Source: a virus
Direction: 5' to 3' (one strand)
Length of the DNA stretch: 29,756 nt
Virus record (IMG/VR): IMGVR_UViG_3300020472_000118
Location: 1-29,756 of that record
Every line of letters starts with the position of its first letter. The first letter of the stretch is position 1. The notes beneath the pieces are model-generated. The model saw only the letters and a list, made by a program, of their open reading frames with translations. It did not search any database and was not told the origin of the DNA. The translations under genes were made by a program, and so were the position numbers. Positions 14,901-24,800 of this stretch are shown piece after piece.

Positions 14901-17208
14901 CTATTAATTTTGCATCACTATTAGAGCCTAGACCAATAATAGTTACTTCTGTATTATTAGTATTAAAAGAGAATTTATCTTGAGTTAAAGTTTCTATAGT
15001 TCCATCAGTTCTTATTAAAAGATATCTTTCCTCATCAAAAGGTAAAAAGGTTTCTTCATTACTACCACTACTCACAGCTCCAGTAGAACCATCTGTAATA
15101 TTAACATCATATTGTTTTCTAATAGTAATAGTAGCGTCTGTTAAATCTACACTAGAAATATTACTTTTAGAAAGAGGAGTATATAAAGATTCATCAGAAG
15201 ATTGTAAGAATTCTGATGTTATTATTCTAAGACTAGAAGGATTAATATCTACTGTTGGAAGACCACCTTCACAAACTCCAATAACAGTTGTAATACCAGA
15301 AATAGTTAAACTTCTTTGAGATACACTTTCTATTTTGGCATAAGAAACTGTATTAAATCCTGCATTAGTATTAGAATACTCAACAAGATTACCTACAGTA
15401 GCAATTCCTATAAAGAACTTATTAGGATCTGTGCTAGTAACTGTAGAAATTCCTAAGTATGCACCATCAGTAGTAGCAGCACTAATTCTAACTTCCCCTA
15501 TATTAGAAAATACACTTTGAATAACATCTCCATTGAAGGTACTAGCAGTAGAAACTGTACCATGAATAGATTTAATATCCTTTGTATTATATGAAGTTGA
15601 TCCTGCAGAAATATTCCCACTCTCTATACCATTAAAAATAAATTGCTCACCAGTAATGAAACTTCCCTTAGTGTTATAAAGAGTAACATCAGTAGAATCA
15701 GATACCGCAGATTTTAAATATCCTACAGCTCCACTGGATTTACCTTTAACATGAGTAGGAACGGATAAAGTTGTAGGAGTATTTAAAGCAATATTAGTAT
15801 ATGTTTGAATATCATATAATGATATATCCCACTCATTTAAATCTAAATTTGCAGCATTATAAGCACCAGATTCAAAAGCAAAATCAAATACTCTTGCTAC
15901 TCCTATTTCTTTACCAGCAGCAGTAGTAGATGCAGACCCTATTCTTGTATCTCTTAAACTAACAGTATAGTCAGTGCCAATTCCTATATTAGGAACTCCA
16001 GCAACTCTATTTAACTTATAAGTTGGACCAGTAAAGTAATTTAATTTTTGATTTTCTAAAGTTTTAGTAGTTCTTGGTTTCTTAAAATCTAAAAATTTTG
16101 GAACATTTGATTCTACTTCATACCCTTTAACATAAGCTTTTCCTGGAGATATCTTATAAGTTCCTAAATCTTCGCTAGGAATCTTATTATTATAAGTTAT
16201 ACCATCTTTATCAAAAAGTCCATTATTTCCTTCATAGTTATTTAATGTATTTCTAGGAGTAATAGTAAATGGTTTAACGTAATAATCCCCAGATTCATCA
16301 TTAGTTCTTCTAGCAAATTCTTGTGATATTTCATCATATTCAGTATTTCTTCTATTAGAAGTAATTCTTCCTTCTCTTACCTCCATCAATTCTATAAAAT
16401 TAGATGTTACATTTTCATCTATGCTTCTATATCCTAATGTTAATCTAATATTTAATCTATCGGCACCAGGTGCAGTATAATTACTGTATCCAGCTGCATT
16501 ATCATATAATCCCCTATCATAATCAGAATTAAGAATTTCTTCTTGAACTAATATTCCAATTTTAGCACTTATATCAGTAGTAAATGGATCTAAAATAACA
16601 GTTTGTTCTGGTACTTGAATAAAATATCCCCTAGCAAAATAAATTCCAGAAGATAAAACAGCAGCTGCTCCAACAAAAGAAGCAGTCCCATTTACAGTTT
16701 GAGCTACACTTTCTCCAATTTGAATTACTACACCAGATGGAGTTGATAATATACTCTCATCAAGTAATATACTTTCATTACTTATAAATTTTCTATTATT
16801 ATCTCCTCCAGTATTTAAATAATTAACTACCAATACATAAAATTTTTCATAAGCTACAGGAGATATATATCCTTTTATTTGAGCTTTTACTCCAGACTCT
16901 GCTCCAATTATTATTTTACCTGCAATTTCCGTTAAATAATTTCTAACATCAATTCCTTCATTAAATTTATTAATTTTAACTGTATAATAACCATTATTAA
17001 ACTTAAGTCCTCCACCAGTTACTGAAGACCCCTCCTTAAATATATGAGTTCCAAATTTTTCAATCTGATTCTGAAGAATAGATTGAATTCCAGTTAATTC
17101 ACGTGCTTGTACAGGATGTCCAGGTTTAAATAATATCTTCTGATAATTATCCTCTGGATTATAATCGTCAAAATAAGGAGCTACGTTTAGATTAGTTTCC
17201 TGTGGCAT
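8965..17208 (-). CDS. DUF4815-type large virion structural protein, 2747 aa
   Basis: The N-terminus has the DUF4815 signature: APYFDDYNPEDNYQKILFKP (10-29), then GHPVQARELTGIQSILQNQI and EKFGTHIFKEGS. Later parts are SDISKLERRIQNLEFYTSLS (about 1120-1140), FMRSRNIQFKANRLRP with VYAFFDG, two Cys-containing 'GCxDxNAxNYN' units (about 1691-1751), a DUF4214-like segment VLGRDSDLGGFKYW (about 1820), DPLAQSFFV (about 1930) and GSLFKSQNGATWNASQYEDL (about 2060). C-terminal modules include 'GGGTGYSVGD' repeats (2156-2222) and a TRGVDS...HSSGD module (2334-2411). It sits between gp8 and gp13, the place of T4 gp9/gp10, so a baseplate or proximal-fibre role is inferred. The ATG lies 6 bases after the gp8 stop. 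Confidence 0.88.
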   Translation of the reverse strand: MPQETNLNVAPYFDDYNPEDNYQKILFKPGHPVQARELTGIQSILQNQIEKFGTHIFKEGSSVTGGGLKFNNGYYTVKINKFNEGIDVRNYLTEIAGKIIIGAESGVKAQIKGYISPVAYEKFYVLVVNYLNTGGDNNRKFISNESILLDESILSTPSGVVIQIGESVAQTVNGTASFVGAAAVLSSGIYFARGYFIQVPEQTVILDPFTTDISAKIGILVQEEILNSDYDRGLYDNAAGYSNYTAPGADRLNIRLTLGYRSIDENVTSNFIELMEVREGRITSNRRNTEYDEISQEFARRTNDESGDYYVKPFTITPRNTLNNYEGNNGLFDKDGITYNNKIPSEDLGTYKISPGKAYVKGYEVESNVPKFLDFKKPRTTKTLENQKLNYFTGPTYKLNRVAGVPNIGIGTDYTVSLRDTRIGSASTTAAGKEIGVARVFDFAFESGAYNAANLDLNEWDISLYDIQTYTNIALNTPTTLSVPTHVKGKSSGAVGYLKSAVSDSTDVTLYNTKGSFITGEQFIFNGIESGNISAGSTSYNTKDIKSIHGTVSTASTFNGDVIQSVFSNIGEVRISAATTDGAYLGISTVTSTDPNKFFIGIATVGNLVEYSNTNAGFNTVSYAKIESVSQRSLTISGITTVIGVCEGGLPTVDINPSSLRIITSEFLQSSDESLYTPLSKSNISSVDLTDATITIRKQYDVNITDGSTGAVSSGSNEETFLPFDEERYLLIRTDGTIETLTQDKFSFNTNNTEVTIIGLGSNSDAKLIATLTKSNVKSKIKEKKKINILTIVNSKFSQSGTGSTTLNDGLTYSTVYGTRVQDDEISLNTPDVTKVYGIFESKNTSAPIFPRLALTNINSPNSKTGDLLIGETFRGKDSNAKAIYVSKHNDTTINYISLNENIFQNNEELIFEESSITSKLSSMTLGSSNISKQFSYNDGQRNTIYDYSRIKRKSNFKEPSKQLTVVFESAYFSASDTGDFTTCNSYDNFSYGELPLIDGNRVSDIIDIRPRVSDFSGTTYSPFEFSGRSFTASGNSAKNILASDENLTLNYSFYLPRLDKIYLSKDGSFQLVKGIPAETPEFPNRVDGDLEVASISLPPYLYNINDVNITITNYKRYQMSDISKLERRIQNLEFYTSLSLLEIDTMNMEISDVDGLNRFKSGFIVDDFSNTEKQLKRTIVKNSIDYNNGELRPSHYTTELDLLLDLNSSNGIRKTGRVLSLDYNDVVELNQPYATRVENVTPYLVNYYSGTCFLTPSSDIWVDQVRQDASTEHLTTYTQTSEQVDAGGFDSNSGYGPVTWSSWNHNWTGGGQRSATDIFNYGAWTNTGRVDYVNRSDHSGYDTIVYQERSKSVKNVTTWESATGTATRTGSRSLQRETFTTRSDGDIVINTDISSFMRSRNIQFKANRLRPQTSVYAFFDGENINKYIIPKLLEISMTTGTFSVGETVIGTTPNGKELIRFKVAQSNHRSGDIDNPSSIYKENPYYAFTPLYKKTILVDSVVPITNNQSTASSLSSSLITTIPEQYSSTSTLLNIDTLSLAEKSDNIFHGYVEKNLRLVGQTSNAQATVSEVRLRSDSSGTCIGCFFIPNPNDLNAPKFQTGTKVFRLSSNSHNSQVAGNVITDATEEFESSGSIQAVQEQIVTIRNIRTHTQTQTESKSINESGGSTVNSTQLGTETRTQSTFTSVDHVRGCTDPNAQNYNPNATVDNGSCDYDIVIDLPDPDIVGCQDSNASNYNAAANKPGPCHYPQGQQITGTVSSTTKGAIARYESRTGQGTYSGSDISTGQPLAEVVTGGPSTQKVNLHTSFQVLDSIVEDGYNNVLGRDSDLGGFKYWRDELKASDDFKELMVAINAADSENEHFTTTAAYQTAYSKLQKTMNNHLGHSAENTAQAAEGEENFDAQQFHEDTDFAHAGGVAVDLDACLDDPLAQSFFVENSKGIFITKVDLYLGNKDTLLPLVVQIRPMKLGLPTTNLLPFGEVVIEPSEINISNDASVVTTVTFPSPVYLPGGDYYSLVLLSASSNYTAWISRMGEVDVSTTNLPEADQIIVSSQPTLGSLFKSQNGATWNASQYEDLKFVLYRAEFTREVGNINFVNPPLLTTSDDISPLVKDSLELSSNKIRVGLGTTVVDSGLTLGNTVQQMTNNATANYVGSAGSATGNLTITNAGAGYTPSSGAFTYQDVSLITVSGHGINATANLTISNGVASAATIVGGGTGYSVGDVVGVSSVGINSLGRNIRFSIADINGANELILDNVQGVFETGVGKTVQYIRNDGVTVGLNSGVGGNVTLSATPVTVTDGLHIKVNQKNHGMHSNQNTVTLTDIQSDIIPTTLSADYTNTSTGSLNLTDASEFSTFENVGVGTTNLGYAKVGSEIVSYTGVNNNTLTGVTRGVDSTQTLSHSSGDYAYKYELDTVSLRRINTNHNLADSTVVDPRGLDHYTIKVDMSTNGVDRSVGTSFPQLHFDISKSVGGSDILSSENIPFEIVTPIIQNITPSSTVLNAQLRTVTGSSIDGIETPYKDMGFSNISLINDNYMSSPRMIASRINETTSLTTLPDNRSLTLNLSFNTTEINLSPIVDLDRCGLIFTSNRLNNPIEDYVNDSRVKSIENDPNAFVYALKPVTLESGATSIKISLAAHINMTSDVRAFYAIAEDPNDELIYSPFPGYNNLLSTGQVIDPSKNNGLPDKLLPKTDVIAYLPSQVVWNDYSFTIDDLPTFRHFSIKLVGTGTNQAQPPRIKDLRVIALA

Positions 17209-17214
17209 GAGTCT

Positions 17215-18783
17215 TTAGAATTGCAAAATGACTTTAATATCTTCTCTTTGATTTGTAGACCTAGTAATAGCAGGTCTATTATCAACATATACTATATCGC
17301 CAGAGTATTTTTTAACTTCAGGATTGGAAATTCCTTGAATAAAACTCTGACCAAGGTAATATGTTCTATTATTTATTACCTCACTGGTAGCAGGAGTACC
17401 AGCACTACCAAAACTAGTATCTATTCCTAAAGTGCCTTCATTACTCTCAATATTAACACTTCCATCACTTGTTGGATTTGCTGTAAATGAATGTAAGGAA
17501 TATCCATAAGTAGGATCAGTTTTTAAAGATCCATCAGTATTAAATCCTACTAAACTCTTATCTTGCCAATACTTTAAAACTGCAGTTGTTTGATCGTATG
17601 ACACTACTCTTCCTACAGCAGTAGAACCCAAACCTACAGTTTGAGTAATTTGACCATCTAAATTAAAAGTAGCTGTAGTTGTTCCAGTTCCTGTAAGTTT
17701 TAAAGCATAAAGAGCACTTGCTTTGGATAAAGATAAATTTGATGTGCTATCATAAGCATGAGGATTTTCTACAATTCCTATTCTAGCAATTTGATTTCCA
17801 GTAATAAAATCTGGATTTTCTGTATCATTTTCAATTCTAGAATAAACTAAAACATTATGAGCACCTAATTCTCTGTAAATATCTGCTCCATGTCCACCTT
17901 CTGGTGGAATAATAACATTAAATATAGGAGAAGTAGTTCCAGTTGGAACTGATCCAGCAACTAAATCTACAGTACCATAAGTATATCCTGATCCCCCTTT
18001 AGAAACTGCAATAGTATCTACTTTAGAATCATTATTAATAACTATAGTTGCTTCAGCACCAGATCCATCACCATTAATAGGAACACCAGTATAAGTTCTA
18101 TTTGCAGTTCCTAATCCAACTCCTCTATTAGTAATTGTTATAATCTTTAATTGACCACTACTAGAGGCATTATCCCTTACTGCAGAATTAACTGTGCTTG
18201 TTTCCCACTCAGTAGGAACAGGAATAAAATTAGTAGAATCAAATTTTGATATTTCACTTGGTTTGATAGTATAAAGATATTTCCAAATATATCCATCACC
18301 ACTAGTTCCTGCTGCTTTTGGTTCTAAATCTGTAAAGGTGGGTTGATCTAATGAAGGTCTACCTGTAGTATTTTCTGGATCTGTTCCATTTTGAAGACAA
18401 ATATAAACTTTAAAATCTTCATTTACTACATAATATTTTGCAGAATATAAACTAGTTGATCCAGAGGGTTTTGCTGTATTTGTTCTACTGATATCTCCTC
18501 TATACATATCATAAGTTATACCTGATGTCCAAGTATGCTTATTAACCATTCTACGTACATCTGAAGAAGAAATCTTCTTCAAAGCAATCATAGTATCCCA
18601 ATAATCATTTTCTTGATCAAAACTATCCTTAGGTGCAGGAGGATCTGCATCCCAAGTAGGTGAATAGTTATTAGCATTAGGCAAACCAACAAAAGCATAA
18701 TAAGCATTGGATGAAGAAGTTGCAGTAGATACAAAATTCTTCGCATTCAATATTCTAAGTTGATCAGTTATAATTGCTGACAT
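17215..18783 (-). CDS. 8: Baseplate wedge protein gp8
   Basis: Gp8 is a structural subunit of the six baseplate wedges. The C-terminal SGDIVYVDNRPAI (494-506) followed by EDIKVILQF closely matches T4 'SGEMIYMENRPPI' and 'EEINILFTF'. DGYIWKYLYTI (163-173) matches T4 'DGYVWEYLFEI'. The N-terminal SFDQENDYWDTMIALKKISS (54-73) and WTSGITYDMYRGD also fit. At 522 residues it is longer than T4 gp8 (334). Part of the excess is a 'TNRGVGLG...SKGGSGYTYG' repeat (about 212-285), of the type also found in gp14 and the large proteins. A late-promoter-like ATAAATA ends 18 bases before the ATG, and no SD is visible. It is followed after 6 bases by the DUF4815 gene. Confidence 0.93.
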   Translation of the reverse strand: MSAIITDQLRILNAKNFVSTATSSSNAYYAFVGLPNANNYSPTWDADPPAPKDSFDQENDYWDTMIALKKISSSDVRRMVNKHTWTSGITYDMYRGDISRTNTAKPSGSTSLYSAKYYVVNEDFKVYICLQNGTDPENTTGRPSLDQPTFTDLEPKAAGTSGDGYIWKYLYTIKPSEISKFDSTNFIPVPTEWETSTVNSAVRDNASSSGQLKIITITNRGVGLGTANRTYTGVPINGDGSGAEATIVINNDSKVDTIAVSKGGSGYTYGTVDLVAGSVPTGTTSPIFNVIIPPEGGHGADIYRELGAHNVLVYSRIENDTENPDFITGNQIARIGIVENPHAYDSTSNLSLSKASALYALKLTGTGTTTATFNLDGQITQTVGLGSTAVGRVVSYDQTTAVLKYWQDKSLVGFNTDGSLKTDPTYGYSLHSFTANPTSDGSVNIESNEGTLGIDTSFGSAGTPATSEVINNRTYYLGQSFIQGISNPEVKKYSGDIVYVDNRPAITRSTNQREDIKVILQF

Positions 18784-18801
18784 TTTTTACAATTTTTTAG
18801 T

Positions 18802-18808
18802 TATTTAT
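18802..18808 (-). promoter_or_regulatory. Late-promoter-like ATAAATA overlapping the giant-gene stop, before gp8
   Basis: The minus strand reads ACATAAATAACTAAAAAATT. The TAA stop of the giant gene (18807-18805) is inside the core, which ends 18 bases before the gp8 ATG. It probably drives gp8 and the downstream DUF4815 gene. Confidence 0.58.
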
Positions 18809-21800
18809 GTATTATAATCTGAGGATTTAAGAGGGTTAGTTCTTTCAACTATTGGAGATGTATTAATTCCAATTAATCCATTAGAATCACCTGCATATGA
18901 TGTAAATACCTTACCATTCAATCTAGGTTGAGTTGCAATTCTTCCCCAACTATAATCACCAAAGAATTCACTATATCCAAGTCCAGTTAATCCATTATAA
19001 TCTTGAACACTTACTGTTACTTGAGCAACATAGGTTAATCCAATTCCTATACCCATAGTTTGAGCAATAGAAACATTTGCAACTTCGTATACATTATCTA
19101 TGAAGGAAGTTCCTATTCCCACTACCGTTCCATCTTGATATAGAGATGTAACTGCATTACCTACATTAGAATTGGAAACTACAAAGTAATACCCTTGAGC
19201 AATTCCACTAACACTCATAGCACTTCCTACAATACTAGCATCTCTGAATAAAGAATCTTTTGGAAGAAGTAAGTCAAATACAATACCAGTAGATGCTACA
19301 CCCACAGATGTGGTGGATATACCTGATATAATACCAAAATCACCAGTATAAGATACATCCTCTATACTTTCTACATATGCAGAAATCTTTGGTTCACCTA
19401 TGAGAACTTGAGGTGGATTAGTGCTAGTATAAGCTGCTCCAGCAGTTGTTACTGTAATAGATGAAACACTTCCACTACTTATTGTAGAGGTAGCATATGC
19501 CCTCTGAAGGGTTCCTAATCCAACTGGGTTAGATATACTTACTGATGGTGCTTCTGTGTATCCTGCACCCACTGTGCCTATAGTTATAGAACTAATAGTT
19601 CCTAAACCAGATACTATAGCAGTAGCAGCAGATCCAACAATATTATCCTGAGAAATAATTCTAATATTCCCTTGGGTAGAAGATTTCTCTTTAGTATTAT
19701 CAAAGAATGTTCTTACATTAGAAACAAAAATTACAGTAGATCCAACTCCAACGGATTGAATAATATTTGTATTTGGATAAATTAATGGTTCATAATGAGG
19801 TCTATCTTTAGGAACTGCTTCTCCATCTATAAACTTATCTTCAGTTTGTCTACACCAATTAAGAGGTCTCTTATAATTTTCATTAGTATTAATACCTGCG
19901 TCACCATAAACATTAGTTAAAAGACTATCAGATGCTAATATTTCACTTACAGTTCTAGAATCTTCATCATAAATCCTATTGTCATCATGAAGTGTTACTG
20001 TATCTCCACGTTTAATAGTTTCTAAAATATCAACATTAGCTACATCAACAGAACCAGTTCCTTCATAGAATAAAATTTTAGAAGTATCTCCTACTTTAGG
20101 TGCTTCTGTAAAATTAATATAACTACCACCATTAAAGGTATATCCATTTTGAGGAACTTGAAGAATATCATTAATAAAGACTAAAAGAGTCAACTCAACA
20201 TTTACATTAGAACCTGGTTTAGATTGAATAGTTTTCTGAGCACCATTTATTTTTAATGGGAAAGAAGTAGATTTATCATCAAACAATGAATCTAAAGGAT
20301 CTATAACTTGGAAGTCTCCAACAGTCCAACCAGCAAAGTTATCGTTATAAACTTCTTCAATTGTTATTTGGAACTCTGAAGAAACACCAGCAAATGATCT
20401 AGTTGTTGGAATTCCAGTAGTCCCTCCCACTGGTATGGTTAAAGTTTGATCCACTCCATAACCATATCCTTCATTTACAATTTCAAATCCAATTACACTA
20501 GATCCTTGACCAACTACTATATTTGCCTTAGCCTGTGTTCCTGAACCAGTAAGAGAAGAAGAACTATATTCTAGTGAAATATTAGAATAAGATAATGGAT
20601 CATCAAATACTACAAATGGTTGATTGGTTGATGTATATCCAATTCCTGGATTGGTAATAGCAATACTTACAATGTTACCACCACTAATAGCAGCAGTACC
20701 AATAAATTCTATATTAGGTATACCAGTTGAAGATGTACCTACACCAACATTTACTACAGTTTGAATTCCAGCTCTATATCCAGAACCACTATTTCCAATA
20801 CTAATAGAACTAATAGTTCCTAATCCAGATACTACAGCAGTTCCACCAGCAGCCACCAATGGTTGATATCCAAATCCTTCTGTAGATCCAACAGAAACAA
20901 TAACACCACCTACAGGAACATTAGCTGCATTAGGATCATATGAAACAGAAGATATAGTACCAGTGAATTGAACAGTAGTAATACCAACATCATCTGTATC
21001 TTCAACAAAAGTATAATCTCCTTCTACACTTACACTACCTGTATCTCTTTTTGGTTCTTGGAATACATCATTAATTAATAATATAGCATTACCTGTAGAA
21101 AATCCTGCAATATTACTTCCATTAGATTTAAGAGTAAAGTTAGTACTGTATCCAGTAAATTGAGGAGAAATATCATCAAAGATATAATTTTTAGCATATG
21201 GTTGATCTGCTTTATTCTTAACTCCAGATCTCATAAATGTCCTACCATTGAAAGTAGAACGAGTTGAAATTCCTGTCCAATCTATACTATCTGGTTCATT
21301 AGATGTAGTTGATATTGGTGTTAGTCCATATGGAGCACTATAAAAATTAAGTGTATTATCTACAATATTATATCCACCTTGCAACTTAGTAACAGATGCT
21401 CCACTAGAATGAGCAGCAACTTCAGTCCCCATCCAAGGTCTAGTAACTAATAATGTATTAGTAGCACCAAATCCTACTGAAGTAACCTTCATTATCTCAT
21501 CACCCATCTTAACAAGATCTCCTCCAAAGATAGATGTAATACCTGATACAGTTATACTATTAGCTGTAGTTGCTACATCTCCAGTCACTGTAGTAGTAAC
21601 TGTAGTAGGAATGATAGGTTTCTGTATTACATTATCAATACTAATGATTGCTTTAGAGTTTGGATTTTGAGCAGTAAGTGAATGAGAAGTTCCTACACCT
21701 ACAGCAGATAATCCAATGTAAGTAGGAATAGTCTTCAATGCATTTTCTGCTGATGTTGCTAATCTTAAAGTAGATTCATCAACTTTAATTGCAAATACAG

Positions 21801-24800
21801 AACTAGAAAGATCTCCACCTGAAGTTTGTATACCAGTTCCATTATGAGCATAAGTTAAAGGTTCCCCAGTTACAAAATAATGATCAGGAATAGTAATAGT
21901 ATTCTCGTTTGTATTAATAACTGTAGTAGCACTACCTACAAAATTTCTCTTAAATATATTTCTCTGCTTATGTTTTAAATCAAATGCCCTCTTAACATCA
22001 GACTCTGTTGAATCATATAGACCATATCCAGTATCAATTGAAGCATTATCCAAATCTATAGTAGTAATAGTACTTTCATCATCTACAACCCTTAAAGCAC
22101 TCTGGAATACCTTAACTTCAACATCAGCATTAGCTAATGGAGTGAATGTAACAGTAGTAACACCTGCTGTAGATAAAGCACTAAAATCTCCAAGATTTCC
22201 TCCACTTTGAGTAATTCCATACTCAGTTATAGATGGAGATGCGTCAGTAGTGGCAACAATAACTTCAGATGCTTGATATTGTTGATTGGTTGTATCTTCA
22301 ATACTTGCAAAATAATAAGCACATTCATAAACACTATTATCAAATGTAGCAATTCCAACTGCAATAGGAGAAGAAGTAGATCCTATAGAAGTTAGTGTAG
22401 AATCTAACAGAGAAGTATTCAATACAGTAGTGCCTACTCCAACAGATTCAGAATTAGTAGATGCAATAGAAACTCTTAAAGTGTTAATTACATAGGTACT
22501 AGCAGTGCTTACATTAGGAGTAAAATTAAGATTAACGTATGATCCAGATAAAGAAGCACTATAAGTACCCAATCCAGGAGTTCCATCTTCACTACCCATT
22601 TCTGTAGTTAACTGTCCATATTCCATCAATTCAACATTAGTACCATCATGAACAACAGTTAATTCATCTACTTCATAGTGTGACTTATCACTTGCTGCAT
22701 ATGAAACTAAAACCTTAGAAGATCTATAGGTTGAAGCAATACCAACAACAGTGGTGGATGCACTGGTTCCTAATGCTAGTGTTTTAGTGCTACTAGCAAT
22801 ATTAATACTATCACCCAATGCAGTGGATCCTATACCTGCCACAGTATCTTCAATATTGAACGCAACAGTAGAAACTGTATAGTCATTTCTTCTAAACTTC
22901 TTAGGATAATAAAGAAGTCTTCCTTCTTCTCCTACTATATCAAAATCATATGATCCTAAATCCCCTACAGTTTCAACTCTTCCATATTGATTTAAATAAG
23001 CAGTTGCATTATCATGTATTAAAGAAACTATTAAAATTTGTCTTTCATCAGTATATCTCTTATCTCTAGAATAAGTAATATATTTCTTATATCTAGCACT
23101 AGATAATAAGAAAGTATCTACTGCCATAAATGGATCAGTTCTTGGATTGCTATTAAAGTTAGGACTAATATCATCAATATCTAATACTCTATTTCCTATA
23201 GATTCAATATAATCTTGAAGAATTTTAGACTCTAATAATATTTCATCTGATACTACAGTTGAATCAATTTCCACAGTTCTTTCTTTAGCAAGATCAAAAT
23301 CAAATACACAATTTAAATCCATTACAGAAACCAAATCAGATATAATATCAAATTTAGTTTCATCTTGAGTAGTACTAAATCCAACATCTCTGTGAGATGG
23401 AACAATCAAATCACTAAATTTTTTAAATCCAGCAGTGTGATTTAAAGAAGATACTGGTTCATTCCATGTATCATATTGTACTTCTGATTGAAGTGCGTAT
23501 GAGAAAAACTGGTAATAATTACTATCAATAATTCTTTGTTGATTATCATTTAAAAATCCTACATTATCTTTCCATCCTTCCTTAACAATAGAAGAAGAAC
23601 CTATATTATAGGAGGAAGTGAATGTAGTATTATTAGTAATAGTTGCTTTAGTTCTAGAAACTTTTCCAGTAATTATACTATTTTTTAGAAATCTCCTCGC
23701 ACCCAATACTGTAACATATCCAGAATTAAGAGATTGAGATTGAATAATTCCAGTTTCATCACCAGACACTACAATTTCTCCTAAATTAAAAGATGCTGGT
23801 TTAGTAGTAACATCAAATATAGGAAAAGTAGATTCTGGTGTAATTCTACCTACTGAGGTAGAAGATTTAAATGCACCTGGAACTTCTCCATCAGGAACAG
23901 TATTCACTAAACTATATCTTACAGTTCCTAAAGTTCCTCCAATATTAGGATCTGTTGCTAATATTTCAAATAATTTATAATTATAATTTTCAGAATTATA
24001 ACCCAAACCAGTGCTTCCTACTCCAACACTTACTCCCTCAATTAATACTTTTTTACCTACTTCAAATGGATAATCTGCAGCATCACTAAAACTAGCTCCA
24101 ATAGTTACAGTAACATCTTTGGTAGTATCATTGTAATCAATATTACTTATTTTTATTCCATTAGAATTGAAAGTAGGAATGACTATTGGAGTATCTGAGC
24201 TCAAGTCATTAACATTTTTTAAAATAGTTACTTCTTCATCACCTAATTTATAATCCAATTCAACATCAGTAACTTTTGAATTACTTAAAGGATCTATAAG
24301 AACTAAATTTGGAGATTCTGTATAATTTGTTCCTGTTGATGTAATTCCTATTTTTTCTAATGTGTGAGAAGATTTTACTTCTAAAACTTGTGGTAAATAA
24401 GCATCTGGTTTGAGAGTTTTATCTACTGGATAGTCAAATCCTATATTTTCTATATCAATACTCTTTATTGCACCTATATTGGTACTAGAAGCCTTAAGTA
24501 TAGCATTTTTACCATGAACAGATGTAATGGTAGAAATACCTGGTAAAATTTTATAATTTTTACCAACATCTAATAATGCAACCTTACCAATGGGTCCATA
24601 AGAAGTTGATGAGTTAGTGATATAGTTAAATTCACCATCCCCTGAAGAATATTCCAATTTCTTAGGTTCAAATGGTATAACAAATGAGAATGTAGTTCCA
24701 CTAGCTCCAACTAATATTTGAGATCCTCCTAAAGATCCAAAAGATAGTTTTAACGCATTTGAAGCAATAATATTAATATCATCTCTAATAATTTCATTTT

